A DNA stretch of 64,000 nucleotides, from the NCBI GenBank assembly GCA_963839925.1, contig CAWIWV010000002.1:310001-374000 (forward strand), in the 5' to 3' direction. The stretch is from Bog-756 sp963839925 (GTDB taxonomy: Bacteria > Actinomycetota > Acidimicrobiia > Acidimicrobiales > RAAP-2). The notes below the pieces were generated by a model. That model was not told the origin of the DNA. It was given only the letters and a program-made list of their open reading frames with translations, and made no database searches. How positions within the stretch are numbered: the first letter of the stretch is position 1; the number at the start of each line of letters is the position of its first letter. Shown piece after piece: positions 34,950-43,608 of this stretch. Position numbers and translations under genes: made by a program.

Positions 34950-35975
34950 ATGCGTCAGGTGATCATCGACGGGCCACGGAGCGTCAAGGTCGTCGATGCG
35001 CCGGATCCGGTGCTACCGGGTCCCGACGGTGCGGTGGTCACCGTCGAGTCGACTGCGATCTGCGGATCCGACCTCCACTTCTACGACGGGGAGATCCCGG
35101 TCGGGGACGGGTTCCCCGTCGGTCACGAGTTCATCGGCACCGTCGCTGAGGTCGGCCCGGAAGTACGCCGCTTCAAGCTGGGCGACCGGGTGCTCGCCGC
35201 GTCAGTCACCGGGTGCGGGTACTGCGACGGATGCGCGACCGGCGATCCGATCACCTGCGTGCACGGACCGCAGGTCTTCGGGGCCGGAATGCTGCCAGGG
35301 GGTCAGGCCTCGGCGGTGGCGGTGCACTCCGCCGACTTCCAGCTCTTTCCCATCCCGGAGGGAGTGGATGACGAAGCAGCGCTCCTCCTGACCGACAACC
35401 TCGGCACCGGCTGGATCGGCGCGAAGCGGGCCGACTTTCCGGCCGGCGGCACGGTCGTCGTCCTCGGCCTCGGCGCCGTCGGTCTGTGTGCGGTGCGGTC
35501 GGCATTCGCGCTCGGGGCAGGTCGGGTGCTCGCAGCCGACCCGGTCGCCGGTCGACGTGCGTTGGCCGCCGACTCCGCCGCCGAACCGATCGTTGGACCG
35601 ACGGTCGAGGCGGTGTTGGAGGCGACGGGTGGGAGGGGGGCGGACGCGGTCATCGATGCGGTGGCGCTCGACGCAACCCTCAACGACGCCTTCGCGTGCG
35701 TGCGGGCCGGTGGCACGGTGTCGGTGGTCGGCGTCCACGATCTCGAGCCTTACCCTCTGCCGATTCTCCTCTCGCTGTTCCGAAGTGTCACCCTCCGGAC
35801 GACCACTGCTCCGGTGCATGCCACGTGGAAGACGCTCGTCCCTCTGGTCGCCAACGGTCGGCTGCGGACCGACGGCATCTTCACCCAGCGGTTGCCCCTC
35901 GACAATGCCGCACAGGCCTATGAGGCGGCGGCGGCACGCAACGAAACGTGCATCAAAGTGATGATGACCCCCTGA
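34950..35975 (+). CDS. zinc-dependent alcohol dehydrogenase (MDR superfamily)
   Basis: A 341-residue medium-chain dehydrogenase. Catalytic zinc ligands are in ICGSDLH and VGHEFIG; the structural-zinc loop is reduced to CGYCDGCATGDPITC, still with four Cys; VVVLGLGAVGLCAV is the NAD(P) motif. It oxidises alcohols to ketones or aldehydes. GGAGG stands six bases before the ATG. Divergent to the monooxygenase, it may provide its substrate, in an alcohol to ketone to ester route. Confidence 0.88.
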   Translation: MRQVIIDGPRSVKVVDAPDPVLPGPDGAVVTVESTAICGSDLHFYDGEIPVGDGFPVGHEFIGTVAEVGPEVRRFKLGDRVLAASVTGCGYCDGCATGDPITCVHGPQVFGAGMLPGGQASAVAVHSADFQLFPIPEGVDDEAALLLTDNLGTGWIGAKRADFPAGGTVVVLGLGAVGLCAVRSAFALGAGRVLAADPVAGRRALAADSAAEPIVGPTVEAVLEATGGRGADAVIDAVALDATLNDAFACVRAGGTVSVVGVHDLEPYPLPILLSLFRSVTLRTTTAPVHATWKTLVPLVANGRLRTDGIFTQRLPLDNAAQAYEAAAARNETCIKVMMTP

Positions 35976-36003
35976 ACACGCAGTCGGCGCAACCGGGCGC
36001 GGA

Positions 36004-36018
36004 CTGGGCTCAGCCCAG
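36004..36018. terminator. hairpin at convergent stops
   Basis: CTGGGC-TCA-GCCCAG is a perfect six-pair stem with a three-base loop. It overlaps the thioesterase stop and lies 29 bases after the alcohol dehydrogenase stop. A further imperfect pair, CAGTC and GACTG, surrounds it on the left. It may terminate both genes. Confidence 0.45.
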
Positions 36019-36837
36019 GCGGATTCCGGCCAGTTGGGTTGCTTCCGCCACGAGCCGACCACTGCTGTCCCAGACGAAACAGGCCTCGTCCACCCGCTGG
36101 GCCTCGATGAGCCGGGCGATCTGAGCGATCCGGACCGGGCCGGGTTCCGGCAGCGCACGGACGTAGACGGTCAGCTCCAAGGTGGGGACCCAACCGGTGA
36201 ACTCGATGTTGAAGGTTCCGGGCGGGTACGCGTCGACTGCGAACAACAATGAGGTCGGATCGAAGGATTCTCCACCGGGAAGCGCGAGCCATCCCCGGAG
36301 CTCACCCTGTCCGGTTGGCTGCCCGGTGAGGAACCCACTGGTCTCGGGCTCGAGACGGATCTCGATCTGACGGGTGATCGCGACCGGTTGGCCGTCCGGC
36401 ATGGTCGCGATGAGCCGCTCGCACTCGTCCCAGTCGTGCCGCCCGATCGATGGCAGCCCCTTGTTCCAGTAGGACCTCGTCGCCTGATCGAGATGGGAGG
36501 TGGTGAACAGCGCCTCGATGCAGGTCCGGCCGTCCTGGCGGAGGCTGGCGCGCAGTTGGGACGCCGACCGTCCGGAGCGCAAGGTTTCGACGGCGATGGC
36601 AACCGGACCCGGCTCAGGCGGGCTGACGAAATGGGAGCTCGACGCGATCACATGGTCGTGTGCACTGTCCCAGGTTGTCGCTCGTCCCAACATCGCGGTC
36701 AGGTAGCCGCCGTTCGGCTTTCCGGCGATGGTCCATTCGGGGTCGATCACCGCCTCGAACTGACCGGGGGCGACAGGATGGATCGCGCTCACCTCGCTGA
36801 ACGTGCGTCGATCCGCTTGGGGCATGGTGGCGGTCAT
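36010..36837 (-). CDS. acyl-CoA thioesterase family (double hot-dog)
   Basis: A 275-residue protein. PEWTIAGKPNGGYLTAMLGRA opens the first hot-dog, with the central helix, and SSHFVSPPEPGPVAIAVETL continues it; the second half contains DPTSLLFAVDAYPPG, the second helix. It resembles TesB-like thioesterases (4HBT_3 type). It would hydrolyse acyl-CoA esters. ATG 36837 overlaps the HxlR stop by four bases, so the regulator probably governs it. Confidence 0.82.
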   Translation of the reverse strand: MTATMPQADRRTFSEVSAIHPVAPGQFEAVIDPEWTIAGKPNGGYLTAMLGRATTWDSAHDHVIASSSHFVSPPEPGPVAIAVETLRSGRSASQLRASLRQDGRTCIEALFTTSHLDQATRSYWNKGLPSIGRHDWDECERLIATMPDGQPVAITRQIEIRLEPETSGFLTGQPTGQGELRGWLALPGGESFDPTSLLFAVDAYPPGTFNIEFTGWVPTLELTVYVRALPEPGPVRIAQIARLIEAQRVDEACFVWDSSGRLVAEATQLAGIRLG

Positions 36838-37304
36838 GACTTCTCCGCTCCGAGAAGCGCTTCGACCGCTCCCGGCCCGGGAACGGCCTGCATGTCTCGA
36901 GCGCCAAGGTGTTCGCCGCAGACCGAGCACGCCATCACGGCGTCGCCGGTGCACCCTTTGTGGGTCACCACCACCGGCGGTCCGTCGGGCGCCGAATACC
37001 GGTCTCCCCACTGCCGCATGGCGGTCACCACCGGCCAGAGGTCCCGTCCCTTGTCCGTCAGGCGGTAGTCAGAGCGGGGCGGATGCTCGCTGTAGGGAAC
37101 CTTATTCAGCACGCCCTCTTCGACCAAGTGACTCAACCGCTGGTTCAGGATGTTGCGCGAGACCCCGAGGCGCCGCTGGAAGTCGTCGAAGCGTGTGACC
37201 CCGAGGAATGCGTCGCGCAGGATCAGCATCGACCACCACTCGCCCACCACCTCGAGGCACTGGGCGACCGAGCAGTGCATGTCGGCGAAACTCTTCCGTT
37301 CCAT
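36834..37304 (-). CDS. HxlR family transcriptional regulator
   Basis: A 156-residue winged-helix protein. It starts CSVAQCLEVVGEWWSMLILR, then GVTRFDDFQRRLGVSRNILNQRL and YRLTDKGRDLWPV, the HxlR/MarR-like pattern. Cys11 and Cys16 near the start resemble the redox or aldehyde-sensing Cys of this family, though function is unproven. Two more Cys pairs occur in HKGCTGDAVMACSVCGEH, suggesting a small metal site at the C-terminus. Operon with the thioesterase. Confidence 0.87.
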   Translation of the reverse strand: MERKSFADMHCSVAQCLEVVGEWWSMLILRDAFLGVTRFDDFQRRLGVSRNILNQRLSHLVEEGVLNKVPYSEHPPRSDYRLTDKGRDLWPVVTAMRQWGDRYSAPDGPPVVVTHKGCTGDAVMACSVCGEHLGARDMQAVPGPGAVEALLGAEKS

Positions 37305-37382
37305 CGGACACCACGCTAGTTGGTTTTATCATGGAATGCACTGCCAGGAGCGGTAGCCGCCGGCCTCCGGCACAGGGCAGGT

Positions 37383-39575
37383 TCACCGCAGGTCGTATCG
37401 ATCGAGGTTCATCACCTTCACCCAGGCGGCGACGAAGGCGTCCACGAACTGCTGCTCACCGTCGTCCGACCCGTAGACCTCTGCGATGGCTCTGAGCTCG
37501 GAGTTCGAACCGAACATGAGATCCACCGCGGTGCCGGTCCCCTTCGGCGCTCCGGAGCTCCGGTCTCTCCCCTCGTAGCGGTGCTCGGTCGAGGAGACCC
37601 GCCACTCGGTGCCCATGTCGAGCAGGTTCACGAAGAAGTCGTTGGACAGGGATTCGGGACGAGTGGTGAACACCCCTTCGAGCGAATGTCCGGCATTTGC
37701 GCCGAGGACCCGCAGGCCGCCGACGAGCGCGGTCATCTCGGGGGCGGTGAGACCCAACAGACTCGAGCGATCGATCAACAGCTCCTCAGGCCGGCGTTTG
37801 TCACCGGGGCGGAAGTAGTTGCGAAACCCGTCAGCAGTCGGCTCGAGAGCGGAGAAGGTTTCGACGTCGGTCTGCTCCTGGGTCGCATCGGTCCTCCCCG
37901 GTGAGAACGGGACGACCACGCGGTGCCCGGCAGCCTGTGCCGCCTGCTCGATCGCCACACTTCCACCGAGGACGATCAGATCGGCAAGCGACACCCGCTT
38001 CCCGTCGCTCTGCGCGTCGTTGAACTGGGCTTGGATTCCTTCGAGCACCTCGAGCACGGACGCAAGCTCGGCGGGGTTGTTCACTTCCCAGTCCTTCTGA
38101 GGGGCGAGGCGGATGCGAGCGCCGTTCGCCCCGCCGCGCTTGTCACTGTCACGGAAGGTCGACGCGGAGGCCCATGCGGTCGACACCAGCTGTGAGACGG
38201 TCAGCGGCGACGCGTGGATGGCATTCTTCAACCCCGCGACATCGGCGTCGTCGACCAGCGGATGATCGACGGGAGGAAGCGGATCCTGCCAGATCAGCTG
38301 CTCCGCAGGAACCTCCGGACCCAGATAACGGGCGATCGGACCCATGTCCCGGTGGGTCAACTTGAACCACGCTCTGGCGAAGGCGTCGGCGAACTCGTCG
38401 GGATGCTCGAAGAAGCGACGCGAGATCGGCTCGTAGACCGGGTCGAATCGCAGCGAGAGATCCGTGGTGAGCATCATCGGGGTGCGGCGCTTCGCGGGAT
38501 CGAACGGGTCGGGCACCGTGTCATCGGCTGCGCGGTCGGTGGGTCGCCACTGATGGGCGCCGGCCGGACTTTCGGTGAGCTCCCATTCGTAGCCGAACAG
38601 GTTCTCGAAGAATCCGTTGTCCCACCGGGTCGGCTGCGCGGTCCAGATCACCTCGAGGCCGCTGGTGATCGCGTCACCGCCGACGCCGGTCCCATAGGTG
38701 CTCCGCCAGCCCAATCCCTGCTCCTCGATCGGCGCGCCTTCGGGCTCGCGGCCGACGTACTGGTCGCCGTCAGCGGCCCCGTGGGTCTTGCCGAAGGTGT
38801 GCCCGCCCGCGATGAGCGCGACGGTCTCCTCGTCGTTCATCGCCATCCGAGCGAACGTCTCGCGGATGTCCCTGGCGGCGGCGACCGGATCGGGGTTGCC
38901 GTTCGGACCCTCGGGATTGACGTAGATCAAGCCCATCTGCACCGCGCCGAACGGTTCGTCGAGCTCTCGATCGCCGTGGTAGCGCTCGTCACCGAGCCAG
39001 ATGGCCTCCGGCCCCCAGTAGATGTCCTGGTCGGGCTCCCAGACGTCCTCGCGCCCGCCGCCGAACCCGAAGGTGGTGAAGCCCATCGACTCCAACGCGC
39101 AGTTGCCGGCCAAGACGAGGAGATCCGCCCACGAGATCTTCCGGCCGTACTTCTTCTTGACCGGCCAGAGCAGACGGCGCGCCTTGTCGAGGTTCGCGTT
39201 GTCCGGCCAACTGTTGAGCGGCGCGAAGCGCTGTGTCCCCGAGCCTGCTCCCCCGCGCCCGTCTTCGATGCGGTAGGTGCCGGCGCTGTGCCACGCCATC
39301 CGGATGAACAGCGGGCCGTAGTGGCCGTAGTCGGCCGGCCACCACTCCTGTGAGGTGGTCATGACCTCGGCGATGTCCGTCTTGACCGCCGCGAGATCGA
39401 GTGAGCCGAATTCGGCTGGATAGTCGAAGGTACCGCCCATCGGGTCGATCAGCGGTGAGTTCTTGCCGAGCGGTGCCAGGTTGAGGCGCTCGGGCCACCA
39501 GTGCTGGTTCGCGATCGTTCCCGTGTCGGCATACGGGTTCATGAGCACCGGGCACTTCGCTGCTTCGTTGTTCAT
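37383..39575 (-). CDS. katG: catalase-peroxidase
   Basis: A 730-residue bifunctional haem enzyme that destroys peroxide. The distal triad is Arg92, Trp95 and His96 (IRMAWHSAG); the Trp95-Tyr218-Met244 adduct residues are in place; proximal His259 is in GGHTFGKTHG. A second, inactive domain fills the C-terminal half, as usual. It lies 27 bases after furA on the same strand, and FurA represses this operon in other actinobacteria. All key residues are present. Confidence 0.97.
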   Translation of the reverse strand: MNNEAAKCPVLMNPYADTGTIANQHWWPERLNLAPLGKNSPLIDPMGGTFDYPAEFGSLDLAAVKTDIAEVMTTSQEWWPADYGHYGPLFIRMAWHSAGTYRIEDGRGGAGSGTQRFAPLNSWPDNANLDKARRLLWPVKKKYGRKISWADLLVLAGNCALESMGFTTFGFGGGREDVWEPDQDIYWGPEAIWLGDERYHGDRELDEPFGAVQMGLIYVNPEGPNGNPDPVAAARDIRETFARMAMNDEETVALIAGGHTFGKTHGAADGDQYVGREPEGAPIEEQGLGWRSTYGTGVGGDAITSGLEVIWTAQPTRWDNGFFENLFGYEWELTESPAGAHQWRPTDRAADDTVPDPFDPAKRRTPMMLTTDLSLRFDPVYEPISRRFFEHPDEFADAFARAWFKLTHRDMGPIARYLGPEVPAEQLIWQDPLPPVDHPLVDDADVAGLKNAIHASPLTVSQLVSTAWASASTFRDSDKRGGANGARIRLAPQKDWEVNNPAELASVLEVLEGIQAQFNDAQSDGKRVSLADLIVLGGSVAIEQAAQAAGHRVVVPFSPGRTDATQEQTDVETFSALEPTADGFRNYFRPGDKRRPEELLIDRSSLLGLTAPEMTALVGGLRVLGANAGHSLEGVFTTRPESLSNDFFVNLLDMGTEWRVSSTEHRYEGRDRSSGAPKGTGTAVDLMFGSNSELRAIAEVYGSDDGEQQFVDAFVAAWVKVMNLDRYDLR

Positions 39576-39602
39576 GGTGGCTCCTCTCCTACTGAATGTT
39601 CG

Positions 39603-40094
39603 CTACTGATTCACTGATTCGGTTGCTGCTGTCTGCGACTTCCGGCCTCGTCGCCGGGATGCCTTTTGGCAGGTAGGACAGGTGCCCCAGTAGATGACCT
39701 CGGCTTCGTCGATGGTGAACCCGTTGTCGTCCTCCGCCTCGAGACAAGGTTTGGATCCCACGGCGCAGGAAACGTCGACGGTGAGACCGCAGACCCGACA
39801 GACGAGGTGGTGGTGGTTGTCGTCGACCCGATCCTCGTAACGAGCCGGCGAGCGCGCTGGCTGGATCCGTCGGATGAGTCCTTTTTCGGTGAGGACTCCC
39901 AACGCGTCGTAGACCGCCTGCCGGGACACCGCGCCGATCTGCTCTCGCACCAGCTCCTCGATGTCGTCGGCGGTGCCGTGCGGTCGAGATGACACCGTTT
40001 TCAACACTGCCAACCGCTGCGCGGTGACCTGCAAGCCGTGCCGGCGGAGCAAGTCCGCTGGATCGTCGAGCTCAGTCAGGGTCGTCGACACCAC
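39603..40094 (-). CDS. furA: Fur-family peroxide/iron regulator
   Basis: A 163-residue Fur protein. GLQVTAQRLAVLKTVSSRP and VSRQAVYDALGVLTEKGLIRR form the winged helix; DDNHHHLVCRVCG holds metal and zinc ligands; CPTCQ is the second Cys pair of the structural zinc. In mycobacteria FurA represses furA-katG. GTG 40094 is used because a promoter (TATAGT) ends eight bases upstream, implying a leaderless transcript as reported for furA there. GTG 40091 would also fit. Confidence 0.93.
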   Translation of the reverse strand: MVSTTLTELDDPADLLRRHGLQVTAQRLAVLKTVSSRPHGTADDIEELVREQIGAVSRQAVYDALGVLTEKGLIRRIQPARSPARYEDRVDDNHHHLVCRVCGLTVDVSCAVGSKPCLEAEDDNGFTIDEAEVIYWGTCPTCQKASRRRGRKSQTAATESVNQ

Positions 40095-40100
40095 AACATT

Positions 40101-40140
40101 GACTATAGATCTGATTCTGGATCATGTCCATAGTCTATGG
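40101..40140 (-). promoter_or_regulatory. furA-katG promoter with FurA-like palindromes
   Basis: On the reverse strand TGGACA (40130-40125), 17 bases, then TATAGT (40107-40102) make a good promoter. CCATAG-T-CTATGG (40128-40140) is a perfect 13-base palindrome touching the -35. GACTAT (40101-40106) and ATAGTC (40130-40135) form a wider repeat across the promoter. The AT-rich block fits a Fur-type operator. The start GTG lies right at the expected +1. Confidence 0.7.
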
Positions 40141-40227
40141 ATCGCTGCACGACTCGCTCCCCCGGGTACCCGCGAGAGTGGCTATGGCAAGATCGACACA
40201 ACGCCGGAACGACTCGAGGAGGCGGTC

Positions 40228-40995
40228 ATGGGCGATGGACTGACAGTGGCGGGTCACCGGGTCGGAACCCGCGAAGAATGGCTTGCCGCCAGACGGGAGC
40301 TGCTCGAAGAAGAGAAAGAATTGACCCGGCGTGGGGACGAGCTCGCTCAGAGGCGACAGGCACTCCCCTGGGTGAGGGTGGAAGCGGACTACCGGTTCAC
40401 GACCGAAGACGGCGAGGTGTCGTTGCGCGACCTGTTCGGCGGGCGTTCCCAGATGCTGCTCTACCATTTCATGCTCGATCCGGAATGGACCGAGGGATGT
40501 CCGAGCTGCTCGTCCCTCGCCGACGGCGTCGACGGCAGCGTCCCGCATTTCCAGAACCACGACGTCGCGTTCGTCGCGGTCTCACGCGCCCCGATCGAAA
40601 AGGTCCTCGACTACAAGCAGCGCATGGGTTGGAGCTTTCCTTGGGTGTCGTCCTTCGGAACCAGCTTCAACTACGACTTCCACGTCACGATCGATCCCGC
40701 GGTCGCGCCGGTCGAGTACAACTTCCGGGACGAGGCGCAGCTGGAGGAGACCAACCTGGCGTGGCGCGGTTGGTCGGGTGAGCAACCGGGTCTGAGCGTG
40801 TTCGCTCGGGACGGCGACGAGGTCTTCCACACCTACTCCGCGTACGCACGCGGCCTCGACGGGCTCTGGACGATGTGGCAGTGGTTGGACCGAGCACCAC
40901 TGGGCCGCAACGAAGGGGACATGTCCTGGTTCCATCGCCACGATCAGTATTCGGCGGGCGCCGATCCGAACGGCGGTGCGGACGGTCGCCGATGA
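40228..40995 (+). CDS. DUF899 thioredoxin-like protein
   Basis: A 255-residue protein of the DUF899 family. GTREEWLAARRELLEEEKEL and LPWVRVEADYRF begin it; LLYHFMLDPEWTEGCPSCSS carries a CxxC pair in a thioredoxin-like position; NHDVAFVAVSRAP follows. Members are predicted dithiol-disulfide oxidoreductases, not characterised. Placed next to katG-furA it might serve in oxidative defence, but this is inference. GAGGAGG precedes the ATG by about six bases; its stop overlaps the VOC gene (ATGA). Confidence 0.88.
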   Translation: MGDGLTVAGHRVGTREEWLAARRELLEEEKELTRRGDELAQRRQALPWVRVEADYRFTTEDGEVSLRDLFGGRSQMLLYHFMLDPEWTEGCPSCSSLADGVDGSVPHFQNHDVAFVAVSRAPIEKVLDYKQRMGWSFPWVSSFGTSFNYDFHVTIDPAVAPVEYNFRDEAQLEETNLAWRGWSGEQPGLSVFARDGDEVFHTYSAYARGLDGLWTMWQWLDRAPLGRNEGDMSWFHRHDQYSAGADPNGGADGRR

Positions 40996-41768
40996 CTGTT
41001 GCCGCCGACCCCACCGCACCGCACAACGGGAGACGACCCGGTGACGTCTCCTACGTGAGCCTCGCGCTTCCCGATGTGGCCCGCGGCGAGCGCTTCTACG
41101 GCGACCTGCTCGGTTGGAGCTTCGCCCCCGGACAACTCGGACGTGAACAGAGCAACCAGGTCACCCCGCAAGTCGGTCTGTTCGATGGCCTTCCCGGGCG
41201 CGACTCCCTGGATCAGAATCGCCCGCTGCTTCGTGGTGCCGTCCTCGGGTACCGGGTGGCGGAGATCACCGAGTCGGTGACCCGGGTCGGTGAGCTCGGA
41301 GGTACCGCCACCGAGGTGGCGCAGCGACCGTACGGACTCGAGACCGAATGCGCGGACAACCAGGGTCTCCCCTTCTTCTTGCACCAGCTGGATGACGATC
41401 CGAGCGACGACGGCACCGACCTGGCCAATGGGCTCCGGCACGGTGACTTCGCCTACCTCACCCTGGAAGTACCCGACCTCGGCGACGCCGAGCGGTTCTA
41501 CGGCGGGCTGTTCGGATGGACATTCACCCCGGGATCAGGCGAAGCCGGGCGACAGATCGCAGGCGTGACGCCGATGGCCGGGCTCTGGCAGGGTTCCGAT
41601 TCCGGGGTGGTCCCCGCCTACCGGGTCGACGACATCGCGGCCGCGGTCGACAAGGTCACGGCGCTGGGCGGTCAAGCGACCGATGTCGAGCAGCGCCCCT
41701 ACGGTCTCGCCGCCGACCTCTGTCGCGACGATCAGGGGATTCGCTTCCACCTCCTACAACTGGGTTGA
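40992..41768 (+). CDS. tandem VOC (glyoxalase-like) protein
   Basis: A 258-residue protein with two glyoxalase/bleomycin-resistance domains: SYVSLALPDVARGERFYGDL and AYLTLEVPDLGDAERFYGGL, each ending in RPYGLE or RPYGLA plus a QG strand. The metal-binding His/Glu set is incomplete by eye, so catalysis is uncertain. Such proteins bind small molecules or confer resistance. It is coupled to the DUF899 gene by a four-base overlap. Confidence 0.85.
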   Translation: MTVAADPTAPHNGRRPGDVSYVSLALPDVARGERFYGDLLGWSFAPGQLGREQSNQVTPQVGLFDGLPGRDSLDQNRPLLRGAVLGYRVAEITESVTRVGELGGTATEVAQRPYGLETECADNQGLPFFLHQLDDDPSDDGTDLANGLRHGDFAYLTLEVPDLGDAERFYGGLFGWTFTPGSGEAGRQIAGVTPMAGLWQGSDSGVVPAYRVDDIAAAVDKVTALGGQATDVEQRPYGLAADLCRDDQGIRFHLLQLG

Positions 41769-41792
41769 ACGGCCCGGTTGAACGGCACCGGA

Positions 41793-43457
41793 TCACTCAG
41801 GTCCGGTGGCCGTCCCCGAGAAGTGGAGCAGATGCCCTTCGTCCGAGTGCACTCGCTCCAGGTGGACCTTGCGCCCGTAGACGGTGAGCCATGCGAGCAC
41901 CGCTGACGCCAACAACAGGGCGCCGGCGATGTCGAGCGAAAGATGGAGCCCTCGTCCGAACGCACCGTAGGCAGCAGAGGTCACCTCGTTGACGATGTGG
42001 GTGATCGCGGGACTCTTGGTGGTCGCGGACTTGGCTTCGCTCTGGTACGCGCCGGTCGTGACGGCCGAGACCACCTGGGACTGGTACGACTTCGGAATAC
42101 CGATGGCAGTGAGCCGCCTGACCAGGTTGACGGTGAGCTGACCGTTGACGATCGACCCGAGCGCGGCGACCCCGACCACCGCGCCGAGCTCTCGGCAGGT
42201 GTTGGTGGTCGACGCGGCCATGCCCGAGTGCTCCGGCGGCACCGAACCGAGGGATGCCGAGGTCACCGGCACCATCGCGACACCCACCCCGACTCCGGCG
42301 ATGAACATGGTCCATCCGATCTGGCCGATTCCGACGTGGGGGTCGATGTTCGAATTGGTGAGGATGATGCCAGCTCCGGCGAGCAGACACCCGATCGTCA
42401 TCGGAATGCGCGGTCCCTGGGCCGCGACCCATCGACCGGTGAACAGCGAGGCGACCACCATGCCGACCGCGAGCGGCACGAAGTCGGCGGCCAGGCCGAG
42501 CGGCGACACCGAGACCACCACCTGGAGGTACAACGCCACCATGAAGAAGATGGCGAACGTCCCGAAGTAGGCGGTGAAGGCGATGACGCTCGAGGAGGCA
42601 AAGGCGGGTTTCTTGAAGTAGCGAACGTTGAGCACCGGGTTCTTCGCACGGAGCTCGGCCACCACGAACGCGGCGGCCATCAGCAGAGAGGCGAGGAAGA
42701 GGAGGTCGATCCACCACGTGCCATAGCCGGCGGTCTCTCCCAGGATGATCCCGAAGGTCAGCGAGCCGAGCGCGAGCGCACCGAGCACCAAGCCCGGGAG
42801 ATCGAACTTGGCCCGGACCGGATCGGAGCTCTCGGGGAGCACGATGCTCGCGCTCAACAACGCCAAGGCGCCGAAGAAGACGTTCGCCCAGAAGATGGCC
42901 CGCCACGACCAGCCGAAGACCAGCAAGCCACCGATCAGGGGACCGAGGGCCAACCCCAGGCTGGACACCGCCGCCCACAGGCCGAGCGAACGCGCACGCT
43001 CGCCGCGGTCGGGGTAGAGGTGCCGGATCATCGAGAGTGTGCCTGGCTCCGAGGCGGCGGCTCCGACGCCCATGACCACCCGGCCGGCGATCAGGATGTC
43101 GGTCGTCGGAGCGACCGCGGCGATGACAGAGCCGGCGCAGAACACCGCCACTCCGAAGAGGATCACCTTCTTGCGGCCGAGGAGGTCGCCGATGGTTCCG
43201 AAGCTCAGCATCAGGGTGGCGAAGGTGAGCGCGTAGCCGTTGACCACCCACTGCAACTGGCTGACCGAAGCGTGCAGCTCACCCTGCACGTTCGCCAAGA
43301 CCACCGTCACGATGGTGTTGTCGAGGAAGGTGAGGAAGAGCACGAACAGCAACGTGGCCAGCGCAAGCGAGCGCGACCGGGAGATCGCAATGCGTCCGGC
43401 GTCGGACCTGGGTGCCGTGCGTCCAGAAGCTGTCGTCGGTAGGGCGTCGCTCATCAA
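41793..43457 (-). CDS. MFS drug exporter, DHA2 (14-helix) family
   Basis: A 554-residue transporter. FLTFLDNTIVTVVLANVQ is motif D1 of the DHA2 family, SFGTIGDLLGRKKVILFG the A motif between helices 2 and 3, and LGLALGPLIGGLL motif C of antiporters. Fourteen hydrophobic segments are visible. It probably exports toxic or lipid-like compounds by proton exchange. It faces away from the ABC exporter gene, and both share the AT-rich 150 bases between them. Confidence 0.9.
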   Translation of the reverse strand: MMSDALPTTASGRTAPRSDAGRIAISRSRSLALATLLFVLFLTFLDNTIVTVVLANVQGELHASVSQLQWVVNGYALTFATLMLSFGTIGDLLGRKKVILFGVAVFCAGSVIAAVAPTTDILIAGRVVMGVGAAASEPGTLSMIRHLYPDRGERARSLGLWAAVSSLGLALGPLIGGLLVFGWSWRAIFWANVFFGALALLSASIVLPESSDPVRAKFDLPGLVLGALALGSLTFGIILGETAGYGTWWIDLLFLASLLMAAAFVVAELRAKNPVLNVRYFKKPAFASSSVIAFTAYFGTFAIFFMVALYLQVVVSVSPLGLAADFVPLAVGMVVASLFTGRWVAAQGPRIPMTIGCLLAGAGIILTNSNIDPHVGIGQIGWTMFIAGVGVGVAMVPVTSASLGSVPPEHSGMAASTTNTCRELGAVVGVAALGSIVNGQLTVNLVRRLTAIGIPKSYQSQVVSAVTTGAYQSEAKSATTKSPAITHIVNEVTSAAYGAFGRGLHLSLDIAGALLLASAVLAWLTVYGRKVHLERVHSDEGHLLHFSGTATGPE

Positions 43458-43522
43458 GGTTCCTGGCAGGAGGAGGTATCGGCCGTCCCAAGTTGAGCAG
43501 GCCAGGTCACCAGCTACAACGT

Positions 43523-43556
43523 TATACGTGGATATATAGAACTATTCATCTGTATA
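43523..43556. promoter_or_regulatory. AT-rich divergent promoter/operator region
   Basis: Within GC-rich surroundings, about 40 bases are AT-rich: TATAC (43523-43527) is mirrored by GTATA (43552-43556), and TATAGT (43553-43558) could be the -10 for the ABC operon. The TetR gene at the end of that operon is the likely binder. Arms are short, so the exact site is uncertain. Confidence 0.4.
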
Positions 43557-43608
43557 GTCGGGTCTGCCTGGCCGGCTGGTTGCCGGGTTCTGGAGGCTTC
43601 TTACCCCC

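Noticed and set aside
32188..34962. A 924-residue plus-strand open frame
   Set aside because: It is antisense to the TetR and monooxygenase genes, whose motifs and overlapping stop/start are convincing.
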